A stretch of DNA of 64,000 bases, taken from Utricularia gibba. Taxonomy: Eukaryota > Streptophyta > Magnoliopsida > Lamiales > Lentibulariaceae. The DNA is taken from contig NEEC01000008.1 of assembly GCA_002189035.1 (NCBI GenBank), forward strand, positions 1,674,001 through 1,738,000. The letters run 5' to 3'. Under the pieces are notes generated by a model, which was not told where the DNA came from, made no database searches, and saw only the letters and a list, made by a program, of their open reading frames with translations. This document shows, in pieces, positions 23,366 to 37,328 of this stretch. Within the stretch, counting starts at the first letter, position 1. Every line of letters starts with the position of its first letter. Position numbers and translations under genes: made by a program.

Positions 23366-24451
23366 CTACTTTGTGAGATGATCGGGTGTGGGGAGGTTTA
23401 AATTCTTGAAGGATGACATGCCTCCATCCACCACAAGATTATGCCCGGTGACGTACTTGGCATCATCAGACGCAAGGTAAACAGCAGCATTCGCGACATC
23501 TGACGGCTCACAAACCGCTCCCTTGAGAGAACTGGTATCACGGAGCATCTGCACCAGCAGCTCCTGATCCGCCCCCGGATACATCTTCTTGAGCTCATCC
23601 ATCACCAAGGGCGTCGCAATCACCATCGGAGATATGCAATTGATCCTAATCCCGTTTCTGCTCATCTCCGGCACCGCGGATTTCACGATCCCGATCACAC
23701 TTGCCTTGGACAAGGAGTAAGTGAACTGCGCTAGACCTCCGATTACTCCAGTGATGCTCGCTGTGCAGAGAATGACGCCTTGTTTTCTTGGGATCATCAC
23801 GCGAGCGGCGTGTTTAACTCCAGCCACTGTGCCGCGGACATTGATCGCCGTGACGCGATCGAACGTCTCTAGGTCTAGATCAGCGATGCTCGGAGGCGTA
23901 TGGCAAGCGATGCCGGCGTTGTTATACATAACATCAAGTCGCCCGTGCTTTCCGACGGCGAAGTCCACCGCCGCCGATATGTCGGATTCTTTCATTACGT
24001 CGCAGAGAACGAAGGTAGCGTCAGAGCCGAGCTGCCGCGCCGTTGCCTCGCCTTGCTCGCGTTGGATATCAGCAACGATTACCTTAGCTCCATTTTCGAC
24101 GAATTTTCTGGCCGTTTCTCTCCCGATGCCGCTCGCTGCACCAGTTATCAGAGCAACCTTCCCTTCCAATTTACTGAATGAGAATAACTCACTTCAGCGA
24201 TTATCAGAAACGATTTCCAGAAGATTCATGAATCCGAACTCCACCACAAAATTCAAGAAACGCGAGGCGATTACCTCATTCCTGATCCTGAAGACAACCG
24301 CTTCCAAGATCTCGCGGTAATCACATCTCTGAAACGCGAGCAATTCCTAAGAATCCACAAACAATTAGTCACAAAAAGAATGCAGAAACCGGCAGCGTAG
24401 AAAGAAACACACACTCTCCTTCAAAACTCACCTGAATCCAGCCCTCAACAT
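23366..24451 (-). CDS. Short-chain dehydrogenase/reductase with mitochondrial-type presequence
   Basis: Classical NAD(P)-dependent SDR of the plant secoisolariciresinol-dehydrogenase-like group; the substrate cannot be told from sequence. Exons, transcript order: 24451-24432 (20 nt), 24346-24275 (72 nt), 24173-23366; 299 aa. The main exon has no upstream ATG (it opens with TTG), so two small exons were sought. They splice in phase and encode MLRAGFRNCSRFRDVITARS, an Arg-rich, acid-poor leader typical of mitochondrial targeting, before KLEGKVALITGAASGIG. Motifs: TGxxxGIG at about 41-48, NNAG at about 115-118, catalytic Ser170, Tyr183 and Lys187 (TYSLSK). The VDGG near the C terminus is usual for the family. 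The gene diverges from the universal stress gene starting at 24898, with 446 bp between the two ATGs. Confidence 0.9.
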
Positions 24452-24897
24452 ATTCCGCTACCGTGAATATACTCTCAATCTGCAGCGAAATCCTCCAATT
24501 TCTGACAGCGATCAACAAATTCGGAAAACCAGAACGTAAGCCCTAGTTTTCCATCATCATCTTTTGAAAGTCAAAATATTTCATAGACTGTAGGTAACTA
24601 CGATCCTTGTCGCTTAGAGTCATGTGCATTCGAGCAAACTGGGAAAAAAAAAATACTTATTTAATAATGATATGTCTTTGCAAATGGGCCATTAGTATTA
24701 TAAACTATGTATAGTGGGAAAAAAAATCTGGCTTCTGTGGTCGGTTTTCTAAAACCATGTGTGGCAACCTGTTTCTCAAACCGTTGTCGTGGTTCACATG
24801 ATAACTACCAGTGTCCACTGGCGTAACGGAGTCCAGAAACTACTTGTTTTTTCTATAAGTTACTGGAGGGTGAGCTGGAAAATTCCGAGTTTCATCA
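24452..24897. promoter_or_regulatory. Divergent intergenic promoter region (SDR / USP)
   Basis: This 446-bp stretch separates the start codons of a minus-strand SDR gene and a plus-strand universal stress gene, so both promoters must lie here. A perfect inverted repeat, CCAGTG-TC-CACTGG, lies at 24808-24821. No clear TATA box was seen for either side. Coordinated control is only an inference from arrangement. Confidence 0.55.
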
Positions 24898-25835
24898 ATG
24901 GAGAAATCAGCGATTGTTTTGGGCGTCGATGAGAGTGAGCACAGCTTCTATGCTTTGGAGTGGACGCTCAGCCACTTGTTCGTCCCGGATCCGGCGATCT
25001 CTCCGTTCAAGCTCGTTGTCGTGCACGCTAAGCCTCCTGCCATCACCGCCGTCGGTCTTGCTGGGCCTGGTATGTGTATCCTGGCTTGTGCTCTGATTGT
25101 CGTCTGGTTTGTCCAATGCGAGAGAATTGAAGTGATTGTGGTGTCCATTCGAAGGGAAATTTGCAATTGAACTTCAGTTGAGGAACTTTTCTGTTGTGGC
25201 TGTGATTTGCAGGTACGGCGGATGTGCTCCCGATTATAGACAAAGACTTGAAGAAGATAGCCGCGAGGGTGGTGGAGAAAGCCAAAACAATTTGCCAAGC
25301 CAAATTGGTACTTATCGATAGCGTTCAAATCACCTGTTCATCTTCTTTTCTTAGTTTAGAATTTTTGTGTTGAGGAGCCTCAGATCAGAATCAGAATTCA
25401 AAGTAGGTGATTGATTAGTAGGTTTCATGGTAGGATTAGCAATTTGGTTAGCCCATAAATTTCAATGTGCACAGGCTTTATCCTACTAAAAATGGTCTTG
25501 CATCTACACTAAACAAAAGAACTGGGCATAGCTTCTGAACTCTGCCCCTGCTGCAGGTTACCGATGTGATCTTTGAGGTAAGTGAAGGCGATGCCCGCAA
25601 TGTTCTGTGCGAGGCTGTGGATAAGCACAGCGCATCCATTCTGGTTGTGGGCAGCCATGGCTATGGAGCAATCAAGAGGTATATATCAATCCCTGTATTG
25701 AGATTCAAGTGCAAGCTCCCATGGTGAATGAAATAACTTGCTTGCAGGGCTGTGCTGGGAAGCGTTAGTGACTACTTGGCTCACCATGCGCATTCCTCTG
25801 TGATGATCGTCAAGCAGCCCAAGACGAAGCACTAA
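24898..25835 (+). CDS. Universal stress protein A-like protein, copy 1
   Basis: Single-domain UspA family protein, probably a cytosolic nucleotide-binding stress protein. Exons: 24898-25069, 25213-25307, 25557-25678, 25748-25835; 158 aa, normal length. The N terminus AIVLGVDESEHSFYALEWTL is the first Usp strand and helix. The ATP-binding pattern G-x2-G-x9-G-S is present as VVGSHGYGAIKRAVLGSVSD, and the C-terminal strand is SVMIVKQPK. Intron phases (1, 0, 2) match those expected for the family and serve as the template for judging the next gene, a tandem paralog about 1.1 kb downstream on the same strand. Confidence 0.93.
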
Positions 25836-26963
25836 TCAATCCTCCATCTTCCAGTTACAAGAATGCTACAAGACGAAGTTCCACTGTACCCTTTCTTTTT
25901 TTTTTACTTCCAAGATAATGGAGCTGCAGCAGCCCTTTTGAGGCCAATGCAAGACTACTGTTCGTATTTTCGATTATCTGTAATTAAATAAATAAATAAA
26001 CTTTTCAAAAAAATTTAATGTTACTTACAGGAAACATTAAAAAAGGTCATATTTATAACTCATGAATGAATATTTATGAGATTAATTAATATATTTAATT
26101 ATTTAAATTAATATAAATATATGATTTAATATTTAAAAATTATATAATATAAATATCATCCAAATTTTAGAATTAAACTTGGAATGTAGTTTAACTACTC
26201 ATTCCAATTTATAATGAATATAAAAAGTTTAATCATAAAGTTTCAAAATTACATCATATGTTCTTCAAATTATTTTTTCTGTAAATACTTTGCTACTGAA
26301 CTTTTAAATTTATATATCTAACTCATAATATTATCAAAAGTAATCGGTTTTCACCCTAATGTCATTATGACGAGATCGTTGTAAACAATATACATGACAT
26401 TTACCTTTCTTTAATAATTTTATTCTTGTTAAACTCTAAAAATCACAAGATGTAAATGCAATATAATGCTAACAATGAATTTTGATTTGCAAAACTCTAG
26501 ATAAAAATATGAAAAGTTCTAATACAAAATTTTATTAAGTTTGAAATTAGATCTAGTTTATTGAATCGATTTATTTTTTAATAATTTTGAAAATTGTTTA
26601 ATTATTCATTACATAATTTTAATAAATTCATGTGTTTTTTTTTGAACGTGAGAGTTAAACATTTTATAATTATCAAAATTTGAGATGTTTTTCTCCTAAT
26701 TTTCTCATTAAAATTGCATACATATAGTATTTTATTTTTGAAAAAAGTAAATAAATCTGGTAAAAAGATGGATTGGAAAGATTACAAAAGTTGGTGCTGC
26801 TTTTGTGTAGCTGACTCGTTTTCATATTTCTCTGCTGTCGTCGCCGTGGTTCCCCTTGTTACGTAATGATCAAGCTCTTGGCCTCCTTTTTGTTAGCTTT
26901 ACTTTGTTCTGTAACCTATTTCAACGGCGTCTGTAAATCCTCTGGGAAATCAAACTGGATTCC
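25836..26963. other. AT-rich spacer between the two USP genes
   Basis: It contains the 3' flank of copy 1 and the promoter of copy 2. The sequence is strongly AT-rich from about 25980 to 26760, with no open frame of interest and no recognised repeat. Confidence 0.6.
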
Positions 26964-27751
26964 ATGGGGAGGATGGTGATCGTGGTGGGTATGGATGACA
27001 GCGAACACAGTGCCTACGCTCTGGAGTGGACCCTCGACCACTTCTTCTCCTCGCCACCGGAGAAATCGCCGTTCCGTCTAGTAATCGTACATGTCAAACC
27101 CTCTGCAGGGGAGCTGTTCACCGGTTTGTCTCAAAGAAAAGATCCCCTGTTCCCTGTTCGACTTCTATAAAGAAAAAATGCGTTCTAATAGCTACCCCTC
27201 TTGTTTGTTTTTTGGTCTTTGGTTAGCCGGTAGTTCGTCGGCGGGCCATTGATATTGAACAGGAATTTGGCGAGTATTGGGGGCGGAGTTCTGAAGAAGG
27301 CTAAGGAAATCTGCGAGCGCAAATTGGTACTCATCAACCCGCATTCCTCACTATTCAAGCTTTAATTTTTTTCCCCCTCTTCCGATTTCCCTATTCTTGG
27401 CAGGTTTTGAACATAGTCTATGAACTGTTTGAAGGCGATGCACGGAGTGTTCTGTGTGAGGTTGTGGAAAGCCTCGATGCCTCTATTCTTGTTGTGGGCA
27501 GCCATGGCTATGGAGCCATCAGGAGGTAAGTTTTTCAATGGAATTCCACCTCTGATCATTATCATCATTCGATTTTGAAATCGGGTTTTTTGCTACCAAG
27601 CTGCTTTTAGTTGTAGTGAACAGGGGCAAGATCATAGTATGAGTTGAATGAGTGCATTTGCAGGGCTGTTCTGGGGAGTGTGAGTGATTACTGCGCTCAT
27701 CATGCACAGTGCTCGGTGCTGATCGTGAAGAAGCCCAAGATTAAGAACTGA
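26964..27751 (+). CDS. Universal stress protein A-like protein, copy 2 (frame break at exon 1/2)
   Basis: Tandem paralog of the preceding gene. Exon 1 (26964-27123) encodes VIVVGMDDSEHSAYALEWTL. Exons 3 (27404-27525) and 4 (27664-27751) encode VYELFEGDARSVLCEVVESL, the VVGSHGYGAIRRAVLGSVSD ATP-binding motif and a terminal KKPKIKN. Exon 2 ends at 27326 with LKKAKEICERKL, but its frame does not join exon 1. The paralog's phase-1 donor (27124) and the acceptors at 27226 or 27233 leave the reading frame off by one base. In the shifted frame the stretch around 27236-27252 still looks homologous. Possible explanations are a one-base indel (real or sequencing error) or an unusual splice such as TTT|GTCTCA (27125-27127) to ACAG|GAATTT. 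Everything else is intact. Confidence 0.72.
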
Positions 27752-28402
27752 TTGGATGCCAATACTTCATTATTACAAGTCCAGTATAAACCATGTACTT
27801 AATACTATTATGATTGTTGTCGCTCTGGTTCTGTTTCTACATGATGGAGGTTCTTGAAACTTGAAAGCTGCAATCAGTAAACTACTTACTCTTTTACCGG
27901 CTGGGTTTATGGCGTAGGAGAAAGCACAAAACTTGACATTGTTTTGGCCATTTGAACACAGACAACCCATTAAGTCGCACATAAGTGTTTATAAAAGTTA
28001 ATCTTTATGTGTTCAACCCAAGAAAGAATGTGATTACATTAGTTGAATCTCAAATCGATTATAAATAAAATTGAAGTACGATTACGTACATGATAAAAAG
28101 ATGATTTATATAAAATAATCTTCTTTAATCTTGTATGATATCTTTTTTTTTTTTCTAAAATAAAAATATGTAAACTCATAAAATTAAATGTTCAAAATAA
28201 ACAATATCATATAATAGATTGTTACATATGCATTTTCTAGATGGTCATACCTCGTTGGATTTCATATAGGGCCTCTCGACGTGAGGCGGAGCGCAATAAA
28301 TGCGGGTGGTTGTGAACTCGGCCCATAAACAGATTATCCAAGTTTGGAGGTTATACTTTACCCTAGACTTGACAGCCGCAGGATTCGACCGGCGTCGCGG
28401 AA
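27752..28402. other. Intergenic region and RPL19 copy 1 promoter
   Basis: It holds the USP copy 2 3' flank and an AT-rich middle with a T run at 28144. The last 100 bp carries promoter-like motifs described separately. Confidence 0.6.
28320..28366 (+). promoter_or_regulatory. Site II and telo-box-like motifs of RPL19 copy 1
   Basis: GGCCCA (site II core) is at 28320 and a telo-box-like ACCCTAG at 28360, 40-80 bp upstream of the ATG at 28403. The combination of site II and telo boxes is a known hallmark of plant ribosomal protein gene promoters. Confidence 0.6.
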
Positions 28403-29896
<1,494 letters not shown>

Positions 29897-30278
29897 TTTC
29901 CGAATCTGAGATCAGTTGGTGCAGACTTTCATCTTTCTTTCAGTACATTTCACATTGTATCCCCACTTCACGGTTTTCTTGCAAGATACAATGACCTACC
30001 TGGAAAGACAATACACGTACGGTTGCATCACATTTGTAACTTGCTCGAATCCGATTCATGACACTTTATTTTTGTGGGGTCCATGCCCCAGTTGGGTTTA
30101 GAACACTGCGTACGCATTTCGGAAACTGACCAGAATCAGGTGTGTGTGGAGGATGGGGCTTTGAGCCAATAGTAATAAGCGGAAACTCGGGCCGAAATGA
30201 GGAAAGCCCAGTAAGGAGATGTAAGATAAAAACTTAACCTAAACCTAAAGGCCGCAAGCGTCGACAGGCGACGGAGCG
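29897..30278 (+). promoter_or_regulatory. Spacer and promoter of RPL19 copy 2
   Basis: This 382-bp spacer carries the 3' end of copy 1 and the whole upstream region of copy 2. AGCCCA (site II core) lies at 30205. A repeated AACCTAAACCTAAA at 30236-30249 is a degenerate telo box just upstream of the ATG at 30279. Confidence 0.5.
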
Positions 30279-31735
<1,457 letters not shown>

Positions 31736-32292
31736 TCTCCAAAGACTAGAACTTTGCCGGCTGGAGGTTCCATTGGTGCAGATTTTAAGCATTTTGTTGC
31801 TCCATTTTGCTAATCCTTTGTTTCTTTTGTGAAAGATAATTATCCTTAGATTTCCAATGCTGAACGTTGAGAGTTGCGATATCACAACTGCTGCATTTCA
31901 GCATATCTGAGGACAACTTCCCTGATTGGCAAAACGCCAGAGTGTAAAGGTAGAAAATGTCACGTGGTGGAATTCTCCGCCGACCAAGTGTGCTGTCTTC
32001 ACGTGGGCTCTAAAATTCGCTATCGATTCTCCTCAATTTTCTTCGTCACATGTTAATTGTTTGTCGAAAATACCCCTGCGTGATGAAAGTATATTCCGAC
32101 AGCGTTGTGTATCTTCTTCAACGAAAGCTTTCCCTTCGATTCCCCAATTTCTCTCCAACTGCAAATCGTGAATCTTGATTTTCTCGAATCTTCGGCGATC
32201 TTCACTCGACCTTTGAAAACTGCTTACTGGTAGTTTGTGTCTATCGATTAAGTTTCCATTGGAGTGTTGTGAAGAGGAGGCAAGCGCTAGTG
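31736..32292. other. Intergenic region, RPL19 3' flank and DUF789 gene promoter/5' UTR
   Basis: It includes the RPL19 copy 2 3' UTR and the upstream region of the next plus-strand gene. A CACGTGG G-box-like sequence occurs near 31961. No further gene was recognised. Confidence 0.5.
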
Positions 32293-34232
32293 ATGGCAAG
32301 CAAGGGAGGGTACGCGGCGGCGGCGGTGCCAAGGCAGGCAGGAGATAGGCTTTATAAGCCGCCGCCTAGACGCCGCCAGGAAGAGCTTTTGGAAAAGCAG
32401 CAGAGGATGCAGAAGCAGCAGCAGCAATCGTGCAGGAAGGAGGCGGCGCTTCAGGAATTTTTATTGGCGGAGAGTGGAAATGGTGTAGACTTATTATCCA
32501 AAGCGGCGGCATTGCCTGTGCCGCGTTCATTGGGCCGTGTTCCGGCGGCGGTTATGACGAACTTGGATCGTTTGATGGAAGCTGTCACTCCTTTCGTGGA
32601 GGCGAGGCTTTTGTCGGAGGTATTTTTCTTTTGGCCTTTTATTTATCGTTTATTATTTTTTCTTGTGTGTGTCTGCGCGGTGCGTGAGTGTGTGTACAAT
32701 GATGGCTTCGTTAATCTCAGCGTCAGTTGATTGGGATGTTTCTCGAGAGGTGTGATCAAGCCTTTAAATCAGCATTTCTCTATTTAGAAATGTTAGGATC
32801 TCTTGTTTCAGTACCGATATCTCAACAAGAAGAGATTTTCGAAGGCTTTGCTGTGGAATTTCTGGAAATCATGCATCTGTCTACTGTCATCACCTCGCTA
32901 ACTAGGAAAAATTTCTTCTTATTCAGATTACCTTTTGAGTCTTTGGCAGGTTTTTACGAGGCGACCAAGAAGCCGTGATCTGAATTCAGTTCCCTTTTAT
33001 TACTTGGAGGACCTTTGGGAATCCTTCAACGAGTGGAGTGTTTATGGCGCTGGGGTGTCATTGATGTTCAATGGAAGTGAACCTATTGAGCAATTTTATG
33101 TTCCATCGTTGTCTGGTATACAGTTATTCATGGACAAATCCTGTCTATCTTCACGAGCCAGGTTATTTAACCAAAAATCTATCTTCCTACTTGCAGTTAA
33201 CTCTTATATTGTGTATTTTTGTGTAGTGGGATGTGTTGAGTTCTTGTTTTGAAATGGGGCGATATTCACTCTTCTGAGTTAAGCATGTGAAGCGTTTTCA
33301 GGGGACCAAAGGATGATCATGTTGAGTCAAACAGGTCGGCAAGTATTGCTGGATGCAGCGACTCTGAAGAAGATGCAAGAGGGAAATCTGCTACGGATGC
33401 AGTGACTCTGAATACGTGGCGGCTTAATCGGCTATCTCTGGAAAATAACTCAGTCGCAAATTTCTCCTCCAGTTCTGATGCATATGATTGCGCACGTGCA
33501 CCGTTGTTTCGGTATCTAGAACATGAGCAACCATATAACCGCAGACCATTTTCTGAAAAGGTACGTTGTGCGTCCCTGATGCTTTCCTGTCTTTTGAGCT
33601 TGAAGATGATTTTGATCAATAATGCCCTTTACAGATGTCATTACTTGCATCCCAATCTCCTGAGCTAAGCAAGTTTAGGAGCTCCGATCTACATCCATCG
33701 AGTTGGATGTGTGTGGCGTGGTTTGTAATGTTCATTTGCTTCATGAACAACTCCGGCACATCTATATTGCCTTTTATCGTTTCAAAAACATTTCCTGCAG
33801 GTATCCAATATACCGGATTCCCATAGGCTCAACACTCCAAGATCTTGATTCATCCTTCTTGACCTTTCACCTATTATCCACACAACCTCGTAGTATGTTG
33901 CTTTTTTTTTCACTCTCTATTCGACGTTCACTTCTATTTAAACATCCTTGTAAGTATGATCTTGCCATGTTCTTATTGCAGCAAACAAGCCAGCTCTGTT
34001 CCATGGCCCAAATTCTAGAGAAGGCATTGAAGATCCGATTCCCAGGATCTCACTTCCGGTGTTCGCCCTCGCTTCATACAAGATGAAGGGCTCAATAGTA
34101 AGCCCCAATAGACCCAATGAATGTGAGCAAGAGGAGTCCCTCTTGCAAGCTGCAGATAAATGGCTTGGAGATATGCAGGTCAAGTTACCTGATTACCAGT
34201 TTTTTCGAGGTCACTACTCGCCACGAAGATGA
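32293..34232 (+). CDS. DUF789 family protein
   Basis: Plant-specific protein of unknown function. Exons: 32293-32619, 32950-33161, 33302-33560, 33635-33720, 33801-33889, 33982-34232; phases close, 407 aa. The N terminus is Ala/Gln/Arg-rich (residues 1-55) and unlikely to be structured. The domain starts at [20 protein letters not shown]. It continues with [34 protein letters not shown], a Ser/Asp/Glu-rich insert with [38 protein letters not shown] and [13 protein letters not shown]. It ends [20 protein letters not shown]. These blocks are the usual DUF789 landmarks in order. The ATG at 32293 follows an open frame with no other ATG nearby; translation probably starts here. Confidence 0.9.
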
Positions 34233-34479
34233 CGAGGTATCCATTTTTTGTCCAGCAATCTGTGCACGAGTTGTTTGTGAACAAAAGCACTGATCCTTCA
34301 GATGGAGTGAAAGCCGATTAACTGCAGCTCTGGCTCACCATGTGAGTCTTTGAATAGAATTGGTATACATGTTGAAGATGCATAACACTTGAAACGCTTT
34401 CAACTTCACAGCAACGTGGTCATCAAACATGTACATGAGGAGAAAGGAGTATCTGTTTTGCGTAACAAAAAAAAGGGCT

Positions 34480-34788
34480 TCAAAACTTGCCGGCGGGAAC
34501 GATCTTGATGACAAGACCGGGGAACACATCATCGGGATCCTGTATATGGGGGTTTCTCTCCACGATGTACGGATCCCCGCACTTGGCGCTGATCGTGTGA
34601 AGCGTTTCCCCTTCTCGGACGACGTATATCTCGTCGCACGCGCCGCCCTTCCATCTCCCCCCGCCGGCGCCCTCCTCCTGGTACGACGGAAACCACACCA
34701 TGGAGAGCAGCAAGCCCATGACGCAGAACAGAGAGGCGGCGTCGGCGGCGAGCACCACTGACGCCTCCAGGCAAGACCGGCATCGCAT
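34480..34788 (-). CDS. Small single-LysM-domain protein
   Basis: Intronless 102-aa protein. A hydrophobic stretch (about residues 8-33) could be a membrane anchor or uncleaved signal. A Gly-rich linker and one LysM repeat (about 52-99) follow: YVVREGETLHTISAKCGD, then YIVERNPHIQDPDDVFPGLV. LysM modules bind GlcNAc-containing glycans or act as protein anchors. There is no kinase domain, so this is not a receptor kinase. It ends only 248 bp from the stop of the convergent DUF789 gene. The start is the first in-frame ATG (34788). Confidence 0.85.
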   Translation of the reverse strand: MRCRSCLEASVVLAADAASLFCVMGLLLSMVWFPSYQEEGAGGGRWKGGACDEIYVVREGETLHTISAKCGDPYIVERNPHIQDPDDVFPGLVIKIVPAGKF

Positions 34789-36320
34789 GTCTGAAACAAA
34801 ACACGGTTAATGGCATCGGCGGAAAGGGACTCTTTTATAGTCATACAGAAGAAAATTGGCCTGATGGTTGGTTGACTAAAACTAATTCTTCATATAAAGT
34901 CCAAATACTAATATAATGGATTTATAAATAATTTGATTGGCTGGGCGCTAAATATTTTTCTTGTCTAGAGATATGCAATAAATGTGCAAAATGTCAACGG
35001 GATTGACAAATGTAATAAAGATATTTCGTCCATAATGACGGTGGCTACGAATTCCTTAACCGCAATTAAGGTCGGTTTGTTCAATTAATCTACGTAAAAA
35101 AACAAAACTGGATCAATTAAAACCTGATGCACCGAATTAATTATTCCGGTTACGTGTTCATTCGGAAATTCCAAACATTGAATTTTAATACAAGTGTACC
35201 CATCTCCCCTGCACCATGCATATAAAGGTTGCTTGATCCATTTTGGGTAATTCGACGCAATTCTCGTCGTTGACTAAATTGACGATGTTACTTTTTGTAA
35301 TATTTTAACGTATTGTTTTTATTTGCTATATTATTTAAATTGTGAATTTGTAGCGCCGTCAAGGACGACCTATTAAGCTGCATCGGCCCAGGATTATATG
35401 TCAAATTCAGATGTTTTTGGTAGCAAGGTAGGAAGCCCGGTCAATTTACTTATTATAAAATAAATCTTATTATAAATAGTTTTTTTATTAAATACGACAA
35501 GGTAGAAATTAAGAATATGATTTTTTTCTTGTGTTTTATTGTTTTTATTTTTAAACACTGGTTTCATTACGAGTTTGAGTGGGTGGAATTGCCTCTCTGT
35601 TTGGATCAGGATCATGTGCCAATAATTTTGGGCCATAAATGCCATTACTTACATTGTTTATTTAATGATTTAAAATCTTAAAAAAATTGTGAATTGATTT
35701 GAAGAACAATTTATAATTCAAAATAATTCAATTACGATTTAATCTTAGTTTTATCAAATTTAACTTGTGAATATTCCATGACCCAAAATGATTTAACTAC
35801 GATTTCCTATTTTGGGTTTGGACAGTACCAATGGAGTCGGTTAGACGGTAAATAAATAGACAAGGCATTTCATTTTGATTTTATGGGTTTCCTATGTGTT
35901 CTTTGGATTCATTTTTTATTCTCCCAGAAACAAAAATAATATTTTTACAGAATATACATACAATTTTCACATTTTTATTATATTTTATATTTATATTTAT
36001 AGGATTTACTTATTTTTGCTTGTATGTGTTATATTTCTCAAAGAATGATTGCATAAGGATGTATGAGTAGAATCAATAGGTGTATTTTGTAATTTTAAAG
36101 TTGTGTTTCATATTATGTAAAATAGAATTACTTTTAAAATCATGTAAATAGAATCAATTTGAAATTATAAAACGATTTTCTGATATACTATAAAATTTAA
36201 TCAAATGATATATATATATATATAATAAAGTTTAATATAATAACTTATGATATAAATATATTTTTAAAATAGATTAAAAATAAATAATATATTTTTTATA
36301 ATTACAATTTTATTTAATCA

Positions 36321-36355
<35 letters not shown>

Positions 36356-36695
36356 AATTTAATAACTTTTGAAATTAAATCACAAAATATGAATTTTTAA
36401 ATTTTCTAAATAAAGATAAAATATTAAAATGTTTAAAAATTAAAAAAATCACTTCAAAAAATTATTAAAACAGAATAATCCCAATGTATATGTTCATTCT
36501 TCAACGGTTAAGTTTGAGCTGAAGAGAATGTTTCGCATTAATTATTTCGTGCCTAGAAAATGCGGCAACAAAATTATTTAATTTGCAAATTCAAAAAATC
36601 AAATGGATGAAATTAAATGGGTAACATAATATCAAAATAACAATAATTACAGAAATTACAGCTAGTAATAAATTCTCCACGCGACAACTCCATGT
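34789..36695. other. AT-rich intergenic region
   Basis: No gene was recognised. It contains TA microsatellites around 36208-36224 and 36321-36351 and long low-complexity AT tracts. The part nearest 34789 is the LysM gene promoter. Confidence 0.6.
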
Positions 36696-37328
36696 CTATG
36701 CACTGCTGCTGCTTTTTTTTATATCTCTCTCGCTCTCGCTCCTCTGTCTCGGTCTCTCTCTACGCGATCTCGAAATTCACACGCGTAAGCATTGAGTGGA
36801 AGCATTGCGGCGTCCTTTTCAAGCGCTTATTGACTTAATCGCTGAAACTGAGCTCGAATTTGTGCCGGGTGTAAGTTTGTTTTCCAATTGGGATGTAAGA
36901 ACCTGAGGAGTTGAGGTTGAAGTTTTGGTTTTGGATTTTTGTTTCTTGTACCTCATGTTAAGTTAATTCTTTTGATAATTGGGTTTAGATCTGTTGCGAC
37001 AGATGATGGTTTTGAGTCGTGGGAAGTTCGTGAATAGATAATACGGCCATTGGCGTTGTTTTTTTTTTTTTTAAATACTGCGAGGGAAGGTTTGATGAAG
37101 ATGGATACGAATGTCAAATGGGGAGGATCTGAGAATGGGGAGATTTTGTTGATAAGTTTTGGATATTTTTAGGGATAATTGGGCTGGTAAAAGACGAATT
37201 TTGAGAAGAACAATCATTGAGAAATTTGAAAATTTTGTTATGAACTGAGAACATCTTTCTGATTTGTTTTTGTGAGCATATATCTGATATCTTCTTGACT
37301 CTCTTGTCATTGAGTTGTTTCAGGAAAT
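36696..37328 (+). promoter_or_regulatory. YDA 5' UTR with probable leader intron
   Basis: A CT-rich tract (36725-36765) is typical of plant 5' UTRs. A donor, GTAAGT, at about 36871 and an acceptor, TTTCAG, at about 37321 would remove a 450-bp leader intron just before the ATG at 37329. This is inferred from sequence only. Confidence 0.55.

Noticed and set aside
32935-33252. A separate gene in the middle of the DUF789 locus
   Set aside because: The frame is exon 2 of the DUF789 gene running into its intron.
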